Positions 7,884 to 8,208 of a stretch of DNA of 8,208 bases are shown one piece after another (within the stretch, counting starts at the first letter, position 1; the number at the start of each line of letters is the position of its first letter). The notes under the pieces were generated by a model that did no database searches, was not told the DNA's origin, and saw only the letters and a program-made list of their open reading frames with translations. A program made the translations under genes and the position numbers. Origin of the DNA: Verrucomicrobia bacterium UBA1629. Its GTDB lineage: Bacteria; Verrucomicrobiota; Kiritimatiellia; RFP12; UBA1067. The stretch is taken from positions 655-8,862 of the forward strand of contig DCMF01000093.1 of assembly GCA_002321305.1 (NCBI GenBank), in the 5' to 3' direction.

Positions 7884-7922
7884 CCTCGGTGCTTGCGCTT
7901 GCGGAAGCGCATTCTGCCGAGG
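7884..7922. other. two-tier stem-loop inside the element
   Basis: The inner stem is TGCGCTT (7894-7900) pairing with AAGCGCA (7905-7911) around a GCGG loop. An outer stem of CCTCGG (7884-7889) with CCGAGG (7917-7922) encloses it through a small internal loop. CCTGTCGCC (7877-7885) and GGCGACAGG (7957-7965) are a further perfect 9-bp inverted pair around it. It overlaps the outer stem by two bases, so the pairings would compete slightly. This could be a folded RNA or a transposase-recognised DNA structure; the sequence alone does not decide. Confidence 0.45.
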
Positions 7923-8025
7923 GGAATGCCTCGTCACGCTCGATTGACTGACGTGTGGCGACAGGTGCGACTCCCGGAGCGACGGGTCGGGCGAGCTGTC
8001 GGGCCGACGGGCCAGGATGCGGACG

Positions 8026-8070
8026 ACTGTCGCATAAGTAAGAGGAGGCGTCTTTCATGCTGAAGCCTTG
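8026..8070 (-). repeat. right terminal inverted repeat
   Basis: Read on the minus strand from 8070 inwards it matches the left end: CAAGGCTTCAGCATGAAA, then GACG, then GCGACAGT (8026-8033 on the plus strand as ACTGTCGC). It ends exactly at the right copy of the 10-bp direct repeat. Confidence 0.75.
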
Positions 8071-8080
8071 AAGATTGAGG
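8071..8080 (+). repeat. right 10-bp target-site duplication
   Basis: AAGATTGAGG, identical and in the same orientation as 7271-7280, directly abuts the right inverted repeat. The following 45 bases lead into the next gene. Confidence 0.8.
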
Positions 8081-8107
8081 TTTCGGGTATTGCAATGCGA
8101 ACAACGA

Positions 8108-8114
8108 GAAAGGA
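8108..8114 (+). promoter_or_regulatory. Shine-Dalgarno-like site of the GH2-type gene
   Basis: GAAAGGA ends 11 bases before the ATG at 8126, slightly long but acceptable. A second in-frame ATG at 8132 would be 17 bases away, so the first is preferred. No clear promoter was found between the element and this site. Confidence 0.45.
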
Positions 8115-8125
8115 CAGACGAAGAG

Positions 8126-8208
8126 ATGACAATGACGACATTCGCGCTGGTCGCGGCCTTGGCCGTCAACCTGAACGGCCCGTGGACGTTCAGGTTCGAG
8201 GAGGGCAA
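8126..8208 (+). CDS. GH2-type glycosidase, N-terminal fragment cut by window end
   Basis: Twenty-seven complete codons are visible before the window ends. They read MTMTTFALVAALAVNLNG, then PWTFRFEEG. A short hydrophobic segment (residues 5-13) looks like a minimal signal peptide with possible cleavage after ALA13; it lacks the usual basic n-region. The following LNGPWTFRFEEG is the classic opening of the sugar-binding jelly-roll domain of GH2 enzymes (beta-galactosidases, beta-mannosidases, beta-glucuronidases), which typically read LNGxWxFxxD/E. No catalytic residue lies in the window, so activity is unknown. It has the same strand as the three upstream genes and is separated from them by the 790-bp element, without which the gap would be 109 bases. 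It was therefore probably the next gene of the same operon. Confidence 0.65.
   Translation, partial: MTMTTFALVAALAVNLNGPWTFRFEEG

Larger units (their letters stand above)
7281..8070. mobile_element. 790-bp MITE-like non-autonomous element with inverted ends
   Basis: The left end reads CAGGGCTTCAGCATGAAAAG. The reverse complement of the right end reads CAAGGCTTCAGCATGAAAG. The first 18 bases agree at 17 positions. After one single-base gap the similarity resumes with GACG and then GCGACAGT, about 38-45 bases in on both sides. A perfect 10-bp direct repeat flanks the element. The interior is open in most frames but only as low-complexity Arg/Pro/Ala-rich translations. No DDE or other transposase motif is seen, so the element would need a transposase in trans. 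C-terminated ends and a 10-bp duplication are compatible, from memory, with an ISAs1-type helper, but this is not demonstrable here. It lies between two glycosidase genes of the same strand. Alternatives are a repeat-borne structured RNA or a decayed IS. Confidence 0.72.

Noticed and set aside
7275..8063. 262-residue plus-strand frame spanning the mobile element
   Set aside because: It begins inside the target duplication and runs through both inverted repeats. Its translation is Arg/Pro/Ala-rich without a domain, and the other plus frames are similarly open, so it is probably not coding.
7217..8125. CRISPR array, tRNA or rRNA in the long intergenic stretch
   Set aside because: There are no regularly spaced repeats, no cloverleaf with a TTCGA-type arm and CCA context, and no rRNA-like sequence.
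7288..8208. 306-residue minus-strand frame covering the element and the start of the GH2-type gene
   Set aside because: It overlaps the element ends and the GH2-type start, and shows no transposase or other motif. A minus-strand transcript is possible but protein coding is not supported.

Overview
The window is GC-rich and has four tandem genes on the + strand. They look like part of a secreted glycan-degradation cluster. The gene mix is a large exported beta-strand-repeat protein with a basic C-terminal tail, a GH127-type arabinofuranosidase, a clan GH-A hydrolase and the start of a GH2-type enzyme. With the strong G/C third-position bias, this fits a gut or environmental member of the PVC group (Kiritimatiellota, Verrucomicrobiota or Lentisphaerota-like). 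That placement is inferred; there is no rRNA or marker gene here.

Layout: 1-220 holds an open frame without its start. Its residues 'LDVRLDESGRLS' closely match the mature N-terminus of the third gene, so it is probably the 5' relic of a paralogue. It carries a 21-bp tandem repeat in its signal-peptide-like part. At 274-2763 is an exported protein made of two about 390-residue copies of one beta-rich unit. At 2810-4768 is a GH127-like beta-L-arabinofuranosidase with the Cys/Glu zinc site intact. At 4811-7216 is a secreted multidomain GH-A-like glycosidase with both catalytic glutamates. The three genes are 46 and 42 bases apart, each with a good Shine-Dalgarno, and read as one operon. At 8126 a fourth exported glycosidase begins (GH2-type N-terminus, cut by the window edge).

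The stretch 7217-8125 is the most interesting part. It holds a 790-bp element (7281-8070) with terminal inverted repeats (17 of the first 18 bases identical). A perfect 10-bp direct repeat (AAGATTGAGG) flanks it on both sides. It encodes nothing recognisable although it is open in many frames, its interior is rich in hairpins, and its strand composition changes along its length. It looks like a MITE-like or otherwise non-autonomous mobile element that landed between the third and fourth genes. Removing it and one target copy would leave a spacer of only 109 bases, so the insertion probably split what was one operon.

Together the genes suggest extracytoplasmic breakdown of an arabinose-containing plant or mucilage-type glycan. 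Substrate and regulation cannot be read from the sequence, and no regulator, transporter or sulfatase is visible.
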